From positions 1 through 41,795 of the forward strand of contig NZ_JARANY010000024.1 of the NCBI RefSeq assembly GCF_029889885.1: a stretch of 41,795 bases of DNA, written 5' to 3'. Shown here piece after piece: positions 24,103 through 30,994 of the stretch (the first letter of the stretch is position 1; each line of letters begins with the position of its first letter). This DNA is from Chromohalobacter sp. 296-RDG (lineage in GTDB: Bacteria > Pseudomonadota > Gammaproteobacteria > Pseudomonadales > Halomonadaceae). The notes beneath the pieces were generated by a model. It had not been told where the DNA came from. It worked only from the letters and a program-made list of their open reading frames with translations, and did not search any database. Position numbers and translations under genes: made by a program.

Positions 24103-25461
24103 GTGGCACAACTATCATTCAAGGCAGCCGGCCTCGCCATGGGCGTTACCGGCACACTGGCTTTTGCTGCACCGGCTTTGGCACAACAAGACACCGAGGC
24201 CATGCAGCGTCAGTTGGATGCCCTGCGCGCACAAGTCGAGCGCATGGAGCAGCAACTGGAAGCTCAGCAGTCGACCACCACTGCCGACAGCAGCCAGGCA
24301 AGTTCGCAGACGCGTGATCTGGCCGAGGAAAACCGCTCGCTGATCGACTCGATCCAGAATTCCCAGTTCAGCGGTACGCTCCAGTTGAAAGGCGTTTACA
24401 ACGACTGGAATACAGCCGACAAGGACACCGCCGGCGACATGGACTTCGGCAAGTTCGTGCTCGGTGTCGACGGTCAGCATGGCAATTTCCTGTATTCGTT
24501 CGAGTATCGCTTCTACGACGGTTACCAGTTTCTCAAGAAGGGCTGGATGGGCTATCAGGCCAGCGATAACGACACCGTCAAGGTGGGTCTGGTCCAGACA
24601 CCGTTCGGCAACATGGATTACGGCTATCTGGGCTGGTACGGCAACCTGCCTTATCTTGCCGGTTTCAACGACAACCAGAACGCGGGTATCAAGTGGGATC
24701 ACACCCAAGGCGCCTGGAATACCTCACTGGCCTTCTTCAAGAGCGATCAGCTAGGTGATAGCAATGAGCACTACGGTGCCAACGCCATCGGCGGTACCAC
24801 TGATGCCACTTATGAAGACAATGGCGATCTCGACACACGCGGCAACCAAGGCAATACCGAAGAAAATCAGGTAGCTGCGCGTGTCGCCTATACCTTCGGT
24901 CAGGGCACCGATTACACCACCGAGATCAACTTCTCGGCCAAGGGCGGTCAACTCTATAACAACCAGACCAACGACAGCGGCAGCAACTGGCAAGCCGCCG
25001 TGGGCTTGAACGGCAGCTACGGTTCCTGGCTGACGCAACTGCAGGCCACCGCCTACGAATACGATGCCGAGAATCCCGACATCGAAGAAAGCGGTATCTC
25101 CGATGATGTGATTCAGATTGGCGCATTTGGCTTCAACTATCTGATTCCCGCCGAAGGCCAGATGTACTCCGCCAGCGTGGGTTACAGCATGAACGTCGAC
25201 TGGGGTGACATCGACAATGTCTACTTCTACAACGACTTCAGCTATGTTAGCCCGAACGGCGATTATTCGCCGAACAAGGGCGGCTTCGGCGAGAATGCTG
25301 ACGACCCGATGCTCAACGACTTGGGTATGAAGGTCACCGCCGGCCCCTACTACGCCTGGTTCAGTGTTGTTTCCAACAAGAACGCGCTTGGTTACTTCGG
25401 TTCGCCGGACGATGATGGCTGGCACACCAGCCTGCAGACCAACTTCGGTCTCAACTTCTAA
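24103..25461 (+). CDS. Outer-membrane porin with N-terminal coiled coil
   Basis: A 452-residue porin. The start codon is GTG, preceded by ACGGAGAAAA. The signal peptide (VTGTLAFAAPALA|QQ) is followed by a heptad-rich coiled coil (~28-60, MQRQLDALRAQVERMEQQLE), then a beta-barrel. The barrel has amphipathic strands, the PFG turn (VQTPFGNMDYGYLGW) and a C-terminal Phe (FGLNF) for Bam recognition. The layout resembles phosphate-selective OprO/P-like and DcaP-like porins, which also carry an N-terminal coiled coil. The barrel loops are very acidic (Asp/Asn-rich), fitting a halophile. The substrate cannot be inferred. A strong terminator follows. Confidence 0.85.
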   Translation: MAQLSFKAAGLAMGVTGTLAFAAPALAQQDTEAMQRQLDALRAQVERMEQQLEAQQSTTTADSSQASSQTRDLAEENRSLIDSIQNSQFSGTLQLKGVYNDWNTADKDTAGDMDFGKFVLGVDGQHGNFLYSFEYRFYDGYQFLKKGWMGYQASDNDTVKVGLVQTPFGNMDYGYLGWYGNLPYLAGFNDNQNAGIKWDHTQGAWNTSLAFFKSDQLGDSNEHYGANAIGGTTDATYEDNGDLDTRGNQGNTEENQVAARVAYTFGQGTDYTTEINFSAKGGQLYNNQTNDSGSNWQAAVGLNGSYGSWLTQLQATAYEYDAENPDIEESGISDDVIQIGAFGFNYLIPAEGQMYSASVGYSMNVDWGDIDNVYFYNDFSYVSPNGDYSPNKGGFGENADDPMLNDLGMKVTAGPYYAWFSVVSNKNALGYFGSPDDDGWHTSLQTNFGLNF

Positions 25462-25493
25462 GAAGACCTCTCTTGACTAGCTGACGTTTTAGC

Positions 25494-25522
25494 GCCCCGC
25501 TCTCCATGAGCGGGGCTTTTTT
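25494..25522 (+). terminator. Rho-independent terminator of the porin gene
   Basis: GCCCCGCTC-TCCAT-GAGCGGGGC (9-bp stem, 5-base loop) followed by TTTTTT, starting 32 bp after the porin stop codon. Confidence 0.95.
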
Positions 25523-25720
25523 ATGTCCTGAATTCAACTATTACGTGCGCCACCTGCTCACAGGGAATGCAGCACGTCGCTTAGCACCGCACTGCACCGG
25601 ACGCCCCCATTCGACTTTTCGAACAAAGCCTAGCTTTTATTAAATCGATACTTTAAAAGATAACCAACACTTCGATACCTGGTTGGCCTTACACCATTTT
25701 CAAACGACCGTCCCACCTGA

Positions 25721-25736
25721 TGTGAGTCAACTCACA
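25721..25736. promoter_or_regulatory. CRP/Vfr-type binding site
   Basis: TGTGAGTCAACTCACA matches the CRP consensus TGTGA-N6-TCACA exactly and has 7-bp arms. Its centre (25728.5) lies at -41.5 relative to the start site predicted from the -10 box TATAAG at 25758-25763, the standard class II CRP geometry. Confidence 0.65.
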
Positions 25737-25757
25737 GGAAGCTAATTTTAGTTTACT

Positions 25758-25763
25758 TATAAG
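25758..25763 (+). promoter_or_regulatory. -10 box of a CRP-dependent promoter
   Basis: TATAAG matches TATAAT at 5 of 6 positions. No good -35 box exists, as expected for class II CRP promoters. The predicted start is near 25770, giving a leader of only ~10 bases before the ATG at 25780, with no Shine-Dalgarno sequence visible. Confidence 0.5.
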
Positions 25764-25779
25764 ATACCTTACCCACCTC

Positions 25780-26430
25780 ATGATGACGACTTATCTCACC
25801 GAACGTCACGATGAAGTCGGCGAGCTGGCACGCCAATTCCAGCAGTTGGTCGAGGACCTCAAGACACACAATGCTCAATTGCTGGAACAATCACTGGTCG
25901 ATCCGCTCACGAAACTGGGCAATCGCCGCATGCTGGAAAACCGTATCGATGTCGCCCTACCACTGACGCGCCGCCTGGATTGTGCGGTGTCGGTGTTGAT
26001 GATGGATGTCGACCATTTCAAACCTTATAACGACTACTACGGCCATCCAGCCGGCGATGAATGCCTAGTGCAGATCTCTGGCGTATTGCGCGATACCTTC
26101 CGCCGTGAAACGGATATCGTCGTTCGTTTGGGCGGCGAGGAGTTTCTCGTCTTGCTCATCGATACCCCCAGCCAAGAGGCCTGGCGCTTGGCCGATGCCA
26201 CGCGTAGCATGATCCAGGCCATGGGAATACCTCATGAATACTCGCCCACCGCCGACGTAGTGACCGTCAGCGTGGGGGTCGTCACCAGCCCACCCGGCAC
26301 CAGCGCGGACATCGACGACATGATCGCCTGCGCCGATGAAGCCCTGTATTCCTGCAAGGCCCAAGGCCGCAATACCACCCAGGCGCAGATGCTCTCATCC
26401 CCCGCCGAGGCACTTGAAACGCAAGCCTGA
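25780..26430 (+). CDS. Short cytoplasmic GGDEF diguanylate cyclase with a partial HAMP N-terminus
   Basis: A 216-residue protein. Its first ~30 residues (TTYLTERHDEVGELARQFQQ) read as the second half of a HAMP domain. There is no transmembrane or sensor region, and an in-frame stop lies upstream at 25723-25725. A GGDEF domain follows (~40-200): DPLTKLGNRRMLENR, the metal-binding MMDVDHFKPYNDYYGH, and the active-site RLGGEEFLVLL. No clear RxxD inhibitory site is seen before GGEEF (RRETDIVVRLGGEEF has R-E-T-D, which could serve). It should make c-di-GMP if folded. It looks like a 5'-truncated receptor cyclase now driven by its own CRP-type promoter. No good ribosome binding site precedes the ATG. 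Confidence 0.85.
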   Translation: MMTTYLTERHDEVGELARQFQQLVEDLKTHNAQLLEQSLVDPLTKLGNRRMLENRIDVALPLTRRLDCAVSVLMMDVDHFKPYNDYYGHPAGDECLVQISGVLRDTFRRETDIVVRLGGEEFLVLLIDTPSQEAWRLADATRSMIQAMGIPHEYSPTADVVTVSVGVVTSPPGTSADIDDMIACADEALYSCKAQGRNTTQAQMLSSPAEALETQA

Positions 26431-26527
26431 TAGCATCCGACCGGGAATGCCAGGGCGACAGATACCATGATCACCATCCCGCTCTACTGACACGGTGGTA
26501 CCTTGCAGGGTTCGTCTACCTCAATTA

Positions 26528-26543
26528 CTGTATATAATTACAG
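26528..26543. promoter_or_regulatory. LexA (SOS) box
   Basis: CTGTATATAATTACAG matches the gammaproteobacterial LexA consensus CTGTATATATATACAG at 14 of 16 positions, with the invariant CTG-N10-CAG intact. It overlaps a TATAAT hexamer (26533-26538) and lies 113 bp upstream of the cyclase-fold gene, the only gene it can serve. Confidence 0.65.
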
Positions 26544-26562
26544 CACACGCAGTATCGTGTCA

Positions 26563-26600
26563 GTCTAGAAAAAATCGTATAATTTTACGATTACCTAGAC
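26563..26600. promoter_or_regulatory. Nested dyad with embedded TATAAT, candidate operator
   Basis: Outer arms GTCTAG (26563-26568) and CTAGAC (26595-26600) enclose inner arms AATCGTA (26573-26579) and TACGATT (26586-26592). A perfect -10 hexamer TATAAT (26578-26583) sits at the centre. A protein bound here would block the promoter. It lies 57 bp upstream of the next start codon. Confidence 0.55.
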
Positions 26601-26656
26601 TTATATAATTATTCTACTATTATTGCCATATATCGTATTTAAAGGCGATAAAAGAC

Positions 26657-27307
26657 ATGAATGAAACCCCGCTCGGCGTACTGACCGGCGACATCGTCGG
26701 GTCACGCCGCATCAAGGATCACACACGGCTCGATCAAGCGCTCGAGAGCGCACTAGGACTCCTCGAATCGCAATACGGGGCATGCGTGGACCGCTACCGA
26801 GGCGATGGCTTTCAAGTCGCCTTGCGCTCACCCGCGCAGGTTATGACGGCCGCCGTACTGGCTCGTGCCGCGTTGATACGGCACTCCCCTTCTCGACGCG
26901 AGACCTGGGACGCCCGCATCGCAGTGGCGGTCGGTCCGGGGCATTTACCCGAGGCGGGACGTTTCGCCTCGGCCAATGGCGAGGTTTACGTGCGCTCCGG
27001 CCAGGCCCTGGATGCCTTGAGCGAGGGCGATACACGCTTTGCGCTGTCATTGCTCAAGCCCGATGACACCCTGGCCCTGTTGACCCGCTTCGCCGATGCC
27101 ATCATTCAGGGCTGGACCCATAACGCCGCCGAAGTGACGTACTGGCAACTGCAGCAGGCCGAAACCCAGAAGGCTTTGGCCGAACGTCTCGAACGCGCGC
27201 AATCGACTATCCATCAACGCTTGCACGCCGCACGTTGGCCGCTGATCGAAGAGTATCTCACGCATGTCGGCCAGCGTATCGCCACCATCTTGGAGGCTCC
27301 GCGATGA
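26657..27307 (+). CDS. SatD-like protein: class III cyclase-type palm domain fused to a C-terminal HTH
   Basis: A 216-residue protein. TGDIVGSRR (Asp12) and YRGDGFQV (Asp50) align in spacing and context with the two metal-binding Asp motifs of class III nucleotidyl cyclases (F-x-DI-x-G-S-T and GDG-F-x-A). The following RIAVAVGPG and NGEVYVRSGQALDAL resemble the later cyclase strands. The transition-state Asn and Arg of true cyclases are not evident there (V-R-S-G-Q-A replaces V-N-x-A-x-R). The C-terminal part (QKALAERLERAQSTIHQRLH) reads as a helix-turn-helix. The layout fits the SatD family, whose biochemistry is unclear to me. The gene is preceded by a LexA box and a nested dyad, and overlaps the next gene by 4 bp. 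Nucleotide signalling is inference. Confidence 0.75.
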   Translation: MNETPLGVLTGDIVGSRRIKDHTRLDQALESALGLLESQYGACVDRYRGDGFQVALRSPAQVMTAAVLARAALIRHSPSRRETWDARIAVAVGPGHLPEAGRFASANGEVYVRSGQALDALSEGDTRFALSLLKPDDTLALLTRFADAIIQGWTHNAAEVTYWQLQQAETQKALAERLERAQSTIHQRLHAARWPLIEEYLTHVGQRIATILEAPR

Positions 27308-28044
27308 TCGGTTCGCCCTTGACCACGCTATTGCTGTTGCTGATCGCGCATCTGGCCGGTGACTTTCTGCTCCAGAGCGCTGCCTGGGTTCGCGACAAGA
27401 ACGCTCGTCGCCAGCGTTCCCGAGCCCTTTACTTGCATGCCGGCGTGCATGGCGCGTTGGCCTGGCTGGTATTCATCAGTTCTCAATCCCTTGCCACCGC
27501 TATGCTGGGGGCGGTGTTCATCGCGGTCACGCATCTCGTCATCGATGCCTTCAAGACCCACGCCCCGGCCGAACGCATACGTTACTTCGTCGTCGATCAG
27601 GCCCTGCATGTCACCGTGCTCGTCATCGCCTGGGCATGGCTGGTCGATGACGGCGCTTGGCTAGGCCAGGCCGTCGCATGGCTACTGCATCCACGGACCC
27701 TGCTGGTGGCCTTGGCGTATTTGATCGTCATGCGGCCGTTCTCGATTCTCATCGCTCTGATCATGCGGCGTTGGAGCCATGGCGTGGACAACAGCGGCAC
27801 GCTCGCCGATGCGGGCGCGCGGATCGGCATGCTCGAGCGGTTTCTGGTGCTGACGTTCGTGCTGGCTGGCCAGCTCGTGCCCATCGGATTCCTGCTGGCT
27901 GCCAAGTCGGTATTGCGTTTCGGCGATCTACGTGAGGATCGCGACCGCAAGCTCACCGAGTACGTCCTGCTGGGCACCATGCTGAGCTTCTCGTTGACAC
28001 TCACACTGGGCATACTGATCGCTCACTGGTATGCCGCCCTGTAA
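27304..28044 (+). CDS. DUF3307 multi-pass membrane protein
   Basis: A 246-residue membrane protein with about six or seven hydrophobic segments. The start is ATG 27304, overlapping the upstream stop as ATGA; the frame extends back to 27235 but that part lies inside the previous gene. Conserved polar residues sit in or beside membrane helices: HLAGDFLLQ at the N-terminus, THLVIDAFKTH near residue 80, and VVDQALHV near residue 100. These His/Asp patterns resemble predicted membrane metal-dependent hydrolases such as the LexA-regulated YdjM group, but homology is not established here. Tight coupling to the cyclase-fold gene suggests it is that protein's membrane partner or effector. Confidence 0.78.
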   Translation: MIGSPLTTLLLLLIAHLAGDFLLQSAAWVRDKNARRQRSRALYLHAGVHGALAWLVFISSQSLATAMLGAVFIAVTHLVIDAFKTHAPAERIRYFVVDQALHVTVLVIAWAWLVDDGAWLGQAVAWLLHPRTLLVALAYLIVMRPFSILIALIMRRWSHGVDNSGTLADAGARIGMLERFLVLTFVLAGQLVPIGFLLAAKSVLRFGDLREDRDRKLTEYVLLGTMLSFSLTLTLGILIAHWYAAL

Positions 28045-28068
28045 TACGTCAACGCCGGAGACGCCGCC

Positions 28069-28974
28069 ATGCCGACGTCACGCCTTCATTTGCATCAATC
28101 GCCATGGCGACTCTCCGTGCCCTGCCTTCCGCTGGCCTGCATCGTTATCGCCTGCCTGCTCACGCTGACGGCGTGCAGCGGCACACCGACAACCGAATCA
28201 CGTGACGGCTACCGAGTCGATCATCGTTATCAGTCCAGCGCGCAGAGCAGCCGCGTGCGCCACTTGGTGCTGCATTACACCGACAGCGATGCACGACGTG
28301 CGCTCCGCACCCTGACCGGGCCACACGTAAGCTCGCACTATCTGGTGACACGCACGCCGACGGTCTATCAACTAGTCGATGAATCGCGGCGCGCCTGGCA
28401 TGCCGGGGCCAGCGCCTGGGGGTCGCGTTCGAACCTCAATGACACGTCCATCGGTATCGAAATCGTCAATCGTGGGCCGCGCGATACGTCCCATGGACGC
28501 ACCTGGACGCCTTATCCCGCACGCCAGATCGATATGCTCATCGACCTGGCGCGGGACGTCATCGAGCGCCACGACATCGCCCCCATGGATGTCGTCGGCC
28601 ATGCCGATATCGCCCCGCAACGCAAGATCGATCCTGGCCCTCGCTTTCCTTGGTACCGGCTTTATCGCGCGGGCATCGGTGCCTGGCCCGACGCCGACCG
28701 CGTCGCGGCTTATCAAGAATACTTCACGCAGCATCCACGGAGCGTGGGGCAGTTACAGCGTGCGTTGGCGGCTTACGGCTACCCGGTGCGTATCACGGGA
28801 ACCTTCGATGCACTCACGCATGACACCTTGCGTGCCTTTCAGATGCATTTTCGGCCCGCGCGCTACGATGGATTCCCCGATACGCAGAGCGCGGCCATCC
28901 TCTGGGCATTGCTGGAGAAATATAGGCCCGAGGCCTTGCGTGCCCTCCGCTCTCCACCCGGCATCAATGGATAG
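28069..28974 (+). CDS. amiD: AmiD-type N-acetylmuramoyl-L-alanine amidase lipoprotein
   Basis: A 301-residue lipoprotein (LLTLTAC lipobox). It has an Amidase_2 zinc domain (~60-205): zinc ligand in LVLHYTDSD, the SHYLVTRTPTVYQLVDE strand, the GIEIVN motif with catalytic Glu, and VGHADIAPQRKIDPGPRF supplying the second His and Asp. A C-terminal peptidoglycan-binding type 1 domain (~220-290) includes VGQLQRALAAYGYPV and TLRAFQMHFRP. It cleaves the amide bond between muramic acid and the stem peptide during wall recycling. It lies 24 bp after the DUF3307 gene, with GGAG before the ATG, so cotranscription is likely although function may be independent. After its stop, 28975-29101 holds two hairpins without T-tracts. 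Confidence 0.9.
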   Translation: MPTSRLHLHQSPWRLSVPCLPLACIVIACLLTLTACSGTPTTESRDGYRVDHRYQSSAQSSRVRHLVLHYTDSDARRALRTLTGPHVSSHYLVTRTPTVYQLVDESRRAWHAGASAWGSRSNLNDTSIGIEIVNRGPRDTSHGRTWTPYPARQIDMLIDLARDVIERHDIAPMDVVGHADIAPQRKIDPGPRFPWYRLYRAGIGAWPDADRVAAYQEYFTQHPRSVGQLQRALAAYGYPVRITGTFDALTHDTLRAFQMHFRPARYDGFPDTQSAAILWALLEKYRPEALRALRSPPGING

Positions 28975-29101
28975 CAGCGGCAAGATGCAAGCGAGGGTCA
29001 TTCGTCAGGGACGACGAATGTAGCGCCCAGGGAAGGGTTTATAGCGCCCTCGCGGCAGCTTGCCGCTGATCATCGTGGCAACCCATCGCTCTTCGCCGTG
29101 A

Positions 29102-29659
29102 CTAAACCTGCGGGTAATGAATCACGTCGTGAAAGCGGACCACCCGATCGCCAAGGTTACGATAGCCGTGCTCGCGGTCGGCGGCGAAACGGCGCGCCTC
29201 GCCGGTGCCGAGCGTGTTCCACGTCCCATCGAGGCCCAGATCCAGCGCACCTTCGAGCACCACGACATGCTCGACAACGCCAGGTTCGTGGGGCGATGAC
29301 TCGCTACACGCGCCCGGCGCCAGTTCGATCAGGAACATCTCGAAGCGCAGGTCCGGGTCGAAGGCGAAGAGCGGTGTTACCGTCATGCCGGCGGCGGCAT
29401 CTTCCAATACCGCAGTGGCAGCGTTGTCCGGCGGAGCGCCCTGTATCGAGGCCTGGTCGAAGAACAACGAGAACGATACGCGGAACCCACCCGAGATTTT
29501 CCATAACGTTGCCACGGTGGGGCTCGACTCGCCACGCTCGATCTGGCCCAGCATCGCCTTGCTGACGCCCGTCACGTGTGATGCCCGATCCAGGCTCCAG
29601 CCTTGCGCGGCGCGCAGCGTCTTGAGTGTCGCGGCGATATGCGGTGTCGGTTCCTGCAT
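29102..29659 (-). CDS. XRE-cupin transcriptional regulator
   Basis: A 185-residue regulator. The N-terminal XRE helix-turn-helix (~8-65, LKTLRAAQGWSLDRASHVTG then VSKAMLGQIERGESSPTVAT) is followed by a C-terminal cupin (~105-180) with SPHEPGVVEHVVVLEGALDL, the canonical HxxxxxEHxxVLEG arrangement. Members usually sense small catabolic metabolites. It is divergent from the benE-like transporter with a 134-bp spacer that carries a 16-bp palindrome, so it most likely regulates that transporter and itself. Confidence 0.9.
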   Translation of the reverse strand: MQEPTPHIAATLKTLRAAQGWSLDRASHVTGVSKAMLGQIERGESSPTVATLWKISGGFRVSFSLFFDQASIQGAPPDNAATAVLEDAAAGMTVTPLFAFDPDLRFEMFLIELAPGACSESSPHEPGVVEHVVVLEGALDLGLDGTWNTLGTGEARRFAADREHGYRNLGDRVVRFHDVIHYPQV

Positions 29660-29736
29660 ATACCTAGCCTCCGATAAACCGTCCTTGGAATGACTGCACC
29701 GTGGATCAATTGTACGTCATCGTCGGCGCTGCTATC

Positions 29737-29752
29737 GTGCGTTATAACGCAC
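29737..29752. promoter_or_regulatory. 16-bp perfect palindrome, candidate XRE-cupin operator
   Basis: GTGCGTTATAACGCAC is fully palindromic and lies in the divergent spacer, 41 bp upstream of the benE ATG. It overlaps a possible -10 (TATCGT, 29733-29738) spaced 17 bp from TTGTAC (29710-29715). Size and symmetry fit an XRE dimer. Confidence 0.6.
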
Positions 29753-29793
29753 ATCATGCCAAAATCCGCCGACCGCCTGGGCAAGGAGCCACC

Positions 29794-30972
29794 ATGCGTC
29801 AGCCGTTTTTCCTACGCGATCTTTCCGTCTCGGCTATCGTGGCGGGGTTCGTGGCCGTGCTGGTGAGCTATGCCAGCTCAGCGGTGATCGTCTTTCAGGC
29901 GGCCGAGGCCGCCGGCGCCAGCCCCGCACAGATCGGCGGCTGGCTGAGCGTGCTGGGGCTGGGCATGGGCGTCACTTCGCTGGGGTTGTCACTTTACTAT
30001 CGGGTGCCGGTGCTCACCGCGTGGTCGACCCCCGGCGCCGCGTTACTGGCGACGAGCCTCGGCGACTATACGCTCGCCGAGGCCATCGGCGTGTTCCTGT
30101 TCTCGGGTGCACTGATGGTGCTATGCGGGGTCACGGGAATCTTCGCGCGGCTCATGGAGCGCATTCCGCACGCTCTTGCCGCTGCCATGCTCGGTGGAGT
30201 ATTGCTGCGCTTCGGGCTCGAGGCCTTCGCCTCGCTCGAGGATAACCTGCCCCTGGTGGGCGCCATGTGCATCGCGTATCTGCTGGGGCGGCGCTATTGC
30301 CCGCGCTACGCGGTGCTCGGAGTCCTTCTGGTGGGGTTGGCTGTCGCCGGATGGCAAGGCGGCATCGACACGACGCGCGTCACGCTGGCCATCGATATGC
30401 CCGAACCGATCACGCCACGCTTCACACTGTCCTCGCTGATCGGCGTGGGTATTCCGCTATTCGTGGTCAGCATGGCCTCCCAGAACGCGCCGGGGGTGGC
30501 CACGTTGCGCGCAGCGGGCTATACGCCCCCGTTGTCACCGTTGATCGCCTGCACGGGATTAGCGACGCTGATATTGGCACCACTGGGCGGTTTCTCGATC
30601 TGCCTGGCGGCGATCACCGCTGCCATCTGCATGGGACCCGAGGCGCATCCCGACCCCGGGCGGCGCTACATGGCCGCCGCTTGCGCAGGGGCGTTCTACT
30701 TGCTGGCGGGCGTCTTCGGCGGTTCCATCGGCACGCTGTTTGCCGCCCTGCCCGGCCCTTTAGTGCTGGCCATCGCGGGGCTGGCGCTATTGACCACCAT
30801 CGGCGGTAGCCTGCATAACGCCCTGCATGACGCGTCCCAACGTGACGCGGCGCTGGTCACCTTTCTCATCACCGCCTCGGGCGTGACGCTACTGGGTGTC
30901 GGCGCGGCGTTCTGGGGCCTCGTCGGCGGCATGCTGACGCAAGGGATGCTGGCTCCCTCGCGCCGTACCTGA
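29794..30972 (+). CDS. benE: BenE-family benzoate/H+ symporter
   Basis: A 392-residue inner-membrane transporter with about 12 hydrophobic segments. It starts MRQPFFLRDLSVSAIVAGFV and includes VSYASSAVIVFQAAEAAGAS, the TAWSTPGAALLATS motif, GVGIPLFVVSMASQNAPGVA and GFSICLAAITAAICMGPEAH, all characteristic of BenE. The start is ATG 29794, with AAGGAG 5 bases before it; the frame runs back to 29701 with a GTG that lies in the operator region. Benzoate is the family substrate. No ben or cat catabolic genes are in the window, so the actual aromatic acid is inferred. Confidence 0.9.
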   Translation: MRQPFFLRDLSVSAIVAGFVAVLVSYASSAVIVFQAAEAAGASPAQIGGWLSVLGLGMGVTSLGLSLYYRVPVLTAWSTPGAALLATSLGDYTLAEAIGVFLFSGALMVLCGVTGIFARLMERIPHALAAAMLGGVLLRFGLEAFASLEDNLPLVGAMCIAYLLGRRYCPRYAVLGVLLVGLAVAGWQGGIDTTRVTLAIDMPEPITPRFTLSSLIGVGIPLFVVSMASQNAPGVATLRAAGYTPPLSPLIACTGLATLILAPLGGFSICLAAITAAICMGPEAHPDPGRRYMAAACAGAFYLLAGVFGGSIGTLFAALPGPLVLAIAGLALLTTIGGSLHNALHDASQRDAALVTFLITASGVTLLGVGAAFWGLVGGMLTQGMLAPSRRT

Positions 30973-30994
30973 CATTTCCCTCCATACAGGCCGA

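Noticed and set aside
28999-29066. Two hairpins (ATTCGTC/GACGAAT and GCGGCA/TGCCGC) after amiD
   Set aside because: Neither is followed by a T-tract on either strand. Weak stems are common in GC-rich DNA.
29005-29105. Short minus-strand frame ending in KPFPGRYIRRP downstream of the XRE-cupin gene
   Set aside because: Only about 22-37 codons, without a ribosome binding site or known family. Not enough to call a gene.
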